A stretch of DNA of 35,896 bases from a virus, in IMG/VR virus record IMGVR_UViG_3300003323_000810, positions 1-35,896 of that record. One strand, written 5' to 3'. Shown here one piece after another: positions 35,398-35,896 of this stretch; position 1 is the first letter of the stretch; every line of letters starts with the position of its first letter. A program made the position numbers and the translations under genes. Under the pieces are notes generated by a model. It saw only the letters and a program-made list of their open reading frames with translations. It did not search any database and was not told the origin of the DNA.

Positions 35398-35672
35398 GCC
35401 GCCCGTCGAAATGGGAAGACCTGCCGCTGTTCGCGACCGACGCCGAGATCGGCGCGGCGCTGCTCGGCGCGGTGCGCGCCAGTGAATTCAAGGGGCAAGC
35501 CGCCTTGCTTGAGGGCCGCGGCTTTCCGAAAATCGATCCGCGTTTTGGAGCCCGCTATACGCCCGCGGTGAAGCGCTTCTTCGACATCGAGTACGGCCTG
35601 GCCGACACCCAGCCGAAGAACCCTGGCGGCGTCGAGAGACCTGACACATGGACCAGAAAGAAGACGGCCTGA
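35394..35672 (+). CDS. Small DNA-binding protein upstream of integrase, possible excisionase
   Basis: This encodes 92 residues. W-E-D-L-P-L-F-A-T-D-A-E-I-G-A-A-L-L-G and A-A-L-L-E-G-R-G-F-P-K-I-D look like a winged helix-turn-helix of the excisionase/AlpA type. It overlaps the integrase start by 25 bases. Genes in this place often encode the directionality factor. The assignment as excisionase is inferred. Confidence 0.6.
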   Translation: MSRPSKWEDLPLFATDAEIGAALLGAVRASEFKGQAALLEGRGFPKIDPRFGARYTPAVKRFFDIEYGLADTQPKNPGGVERPDTWTRKKTA

Positions 35673-35896
35673 AGTTTCCAGGGCTGAAATGGCGCAAGCG
35701 CGCGCGCCGTGCCGTGCCCTACTGGTACGCGCCGGAAGCAGACGTGCGCGAGGGCTATCCGGTGAAGTCGGTAAACCTCAGCACGTTCGCCGACGACCGG
35801 CCAGCGCTGTCACAGCGCTGCGAGCACTTGCACGCCGAGCTGCTGATGTGGCGGCGGCACCGGATCACCACCGCCGCTGGCGTAGCCACCTACGAC
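35648..35896 (+). CDS. int: Tyrosine integrase, N-terminus only (cut by window)
   Basis: At least 83 residues are present. The sequence L-K-W-R-K-R-A-R-R-A-V-P-Y-W-Y-A-P and G-Y-P-V-K-S-V-N-L followed by a charged helix (L-S-Q-R-C-E-H-L-H-A-E-L-L) is an arm-type DNA-binding and core-binding N-terminus as in integrases of alphaproteobacterial phages, as I recall. The catalytic domain is outside the window, so this is a probable call. It shows that the element is temperate. Confidence 0.7.
   Translation, partial: MDQKEDGLKFPGLKWRKRARRAVPYWYAPEADVREGYPVKSVNLSTFADDRPALSQRCEHLHAELLMWRRHRITTAAGVATYD

Noticed and set aside
1-35896. CRISPR array, insertion sequence or rRNA gene
   Set aside because: No regularly spaced repeats, no transposase motifs or terminal inverted repeats, and no rRNA-like sequence were seen.

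Overview
The window is most of a temperate, tailed double-stranded DNA phage (or prophage) of a GC-rich alphaproteobacterium, probably of the Hyphomicrobiales (Rhizobiales). Phage identity rests on both terminase subunits, a portal, a major capsid protein, a pectate-lyase-type tailspike, an endolysin, a divergent repressor region, an exonuclease/annealing-ATPase pair and the N-terminus of an integrase running off the right edge. The alphaproteobacterial host is inferred from phage copies of GcrA and GapR (DUF2312), which are regulators typical of that class, and from the high-GC codon use. No siphovirus or myovirus tape-measure gene is visible. The portal type and the short run of structural genes suggest a podovirus-like particle, but the left edge is cut.

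Layout. 1-14216 (minus strand, read right to left): large terminase, portal, several small head-associated genes, a coiled-coil scaffold candidate, major capsid, other virion proteins, tailspike, and two tandem homologous beta-rich tail genes, the last one cut by the window. 14298-21201 (plus strand): a tightly coupled operon that opens with a ribbon-helix-helix regulator and small phage genes, then carries a surface-sugar set: GNAT acetyltransferase, SAM methyltransferase, Gfo/Idh/MocA oxidoreductase, a fused CMP-sugar synthetase/class III aminotransferase, DegT-type aminotransferase and formyltransferase, plus two small membrane proteins. 21193-23988 (minus strand): small terminase, small genes, a pseudaminic-acid-synthase-like NeuB/PseI enzyme whose 3' end runs into a tRNA-Gly gene, and one further small gene. 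The sugar cluster therefore lies between the small and large terminase genes.

24000-25681 holds small regulators, two tandem palindromic operators, a 27-codon reading frame with a strong ribosome binding site, and two stable hairpins. 25686-30931 (minus strand) is a second coupled operon: two unidentified genes, GapR, a VRR-NUC nuclease, an MT-A70 adenine methyltransferase, GcrA, replication-like genes, a small winged-helix-like gene and the endolysin. Two tRNA genes (Gly-TCC, Thr-TGT) follow at 31203-31359. 31575-32326 is a divergent switch with four copies of one operator, ATCCAA-N5-TTGGAT, around a repressor-like gene. 32358-35896 (plus strand) is the recombination and integration arm.

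How it may work together (inference): as a prophage the virus could alter its host's surface with a modified nonulosonic acid, and GcrA, the methyltransferase and GapR could tie phage or host transcription to the alphaproteobacterial cell cycle. The most distinctive points are the nonulosonic-acid cluster, the GcrA/MT-A70/GapR set, a reading frame with no start codon that a -1 frameshift would join to its upstream gene, and several unreported-looking operator arrays.
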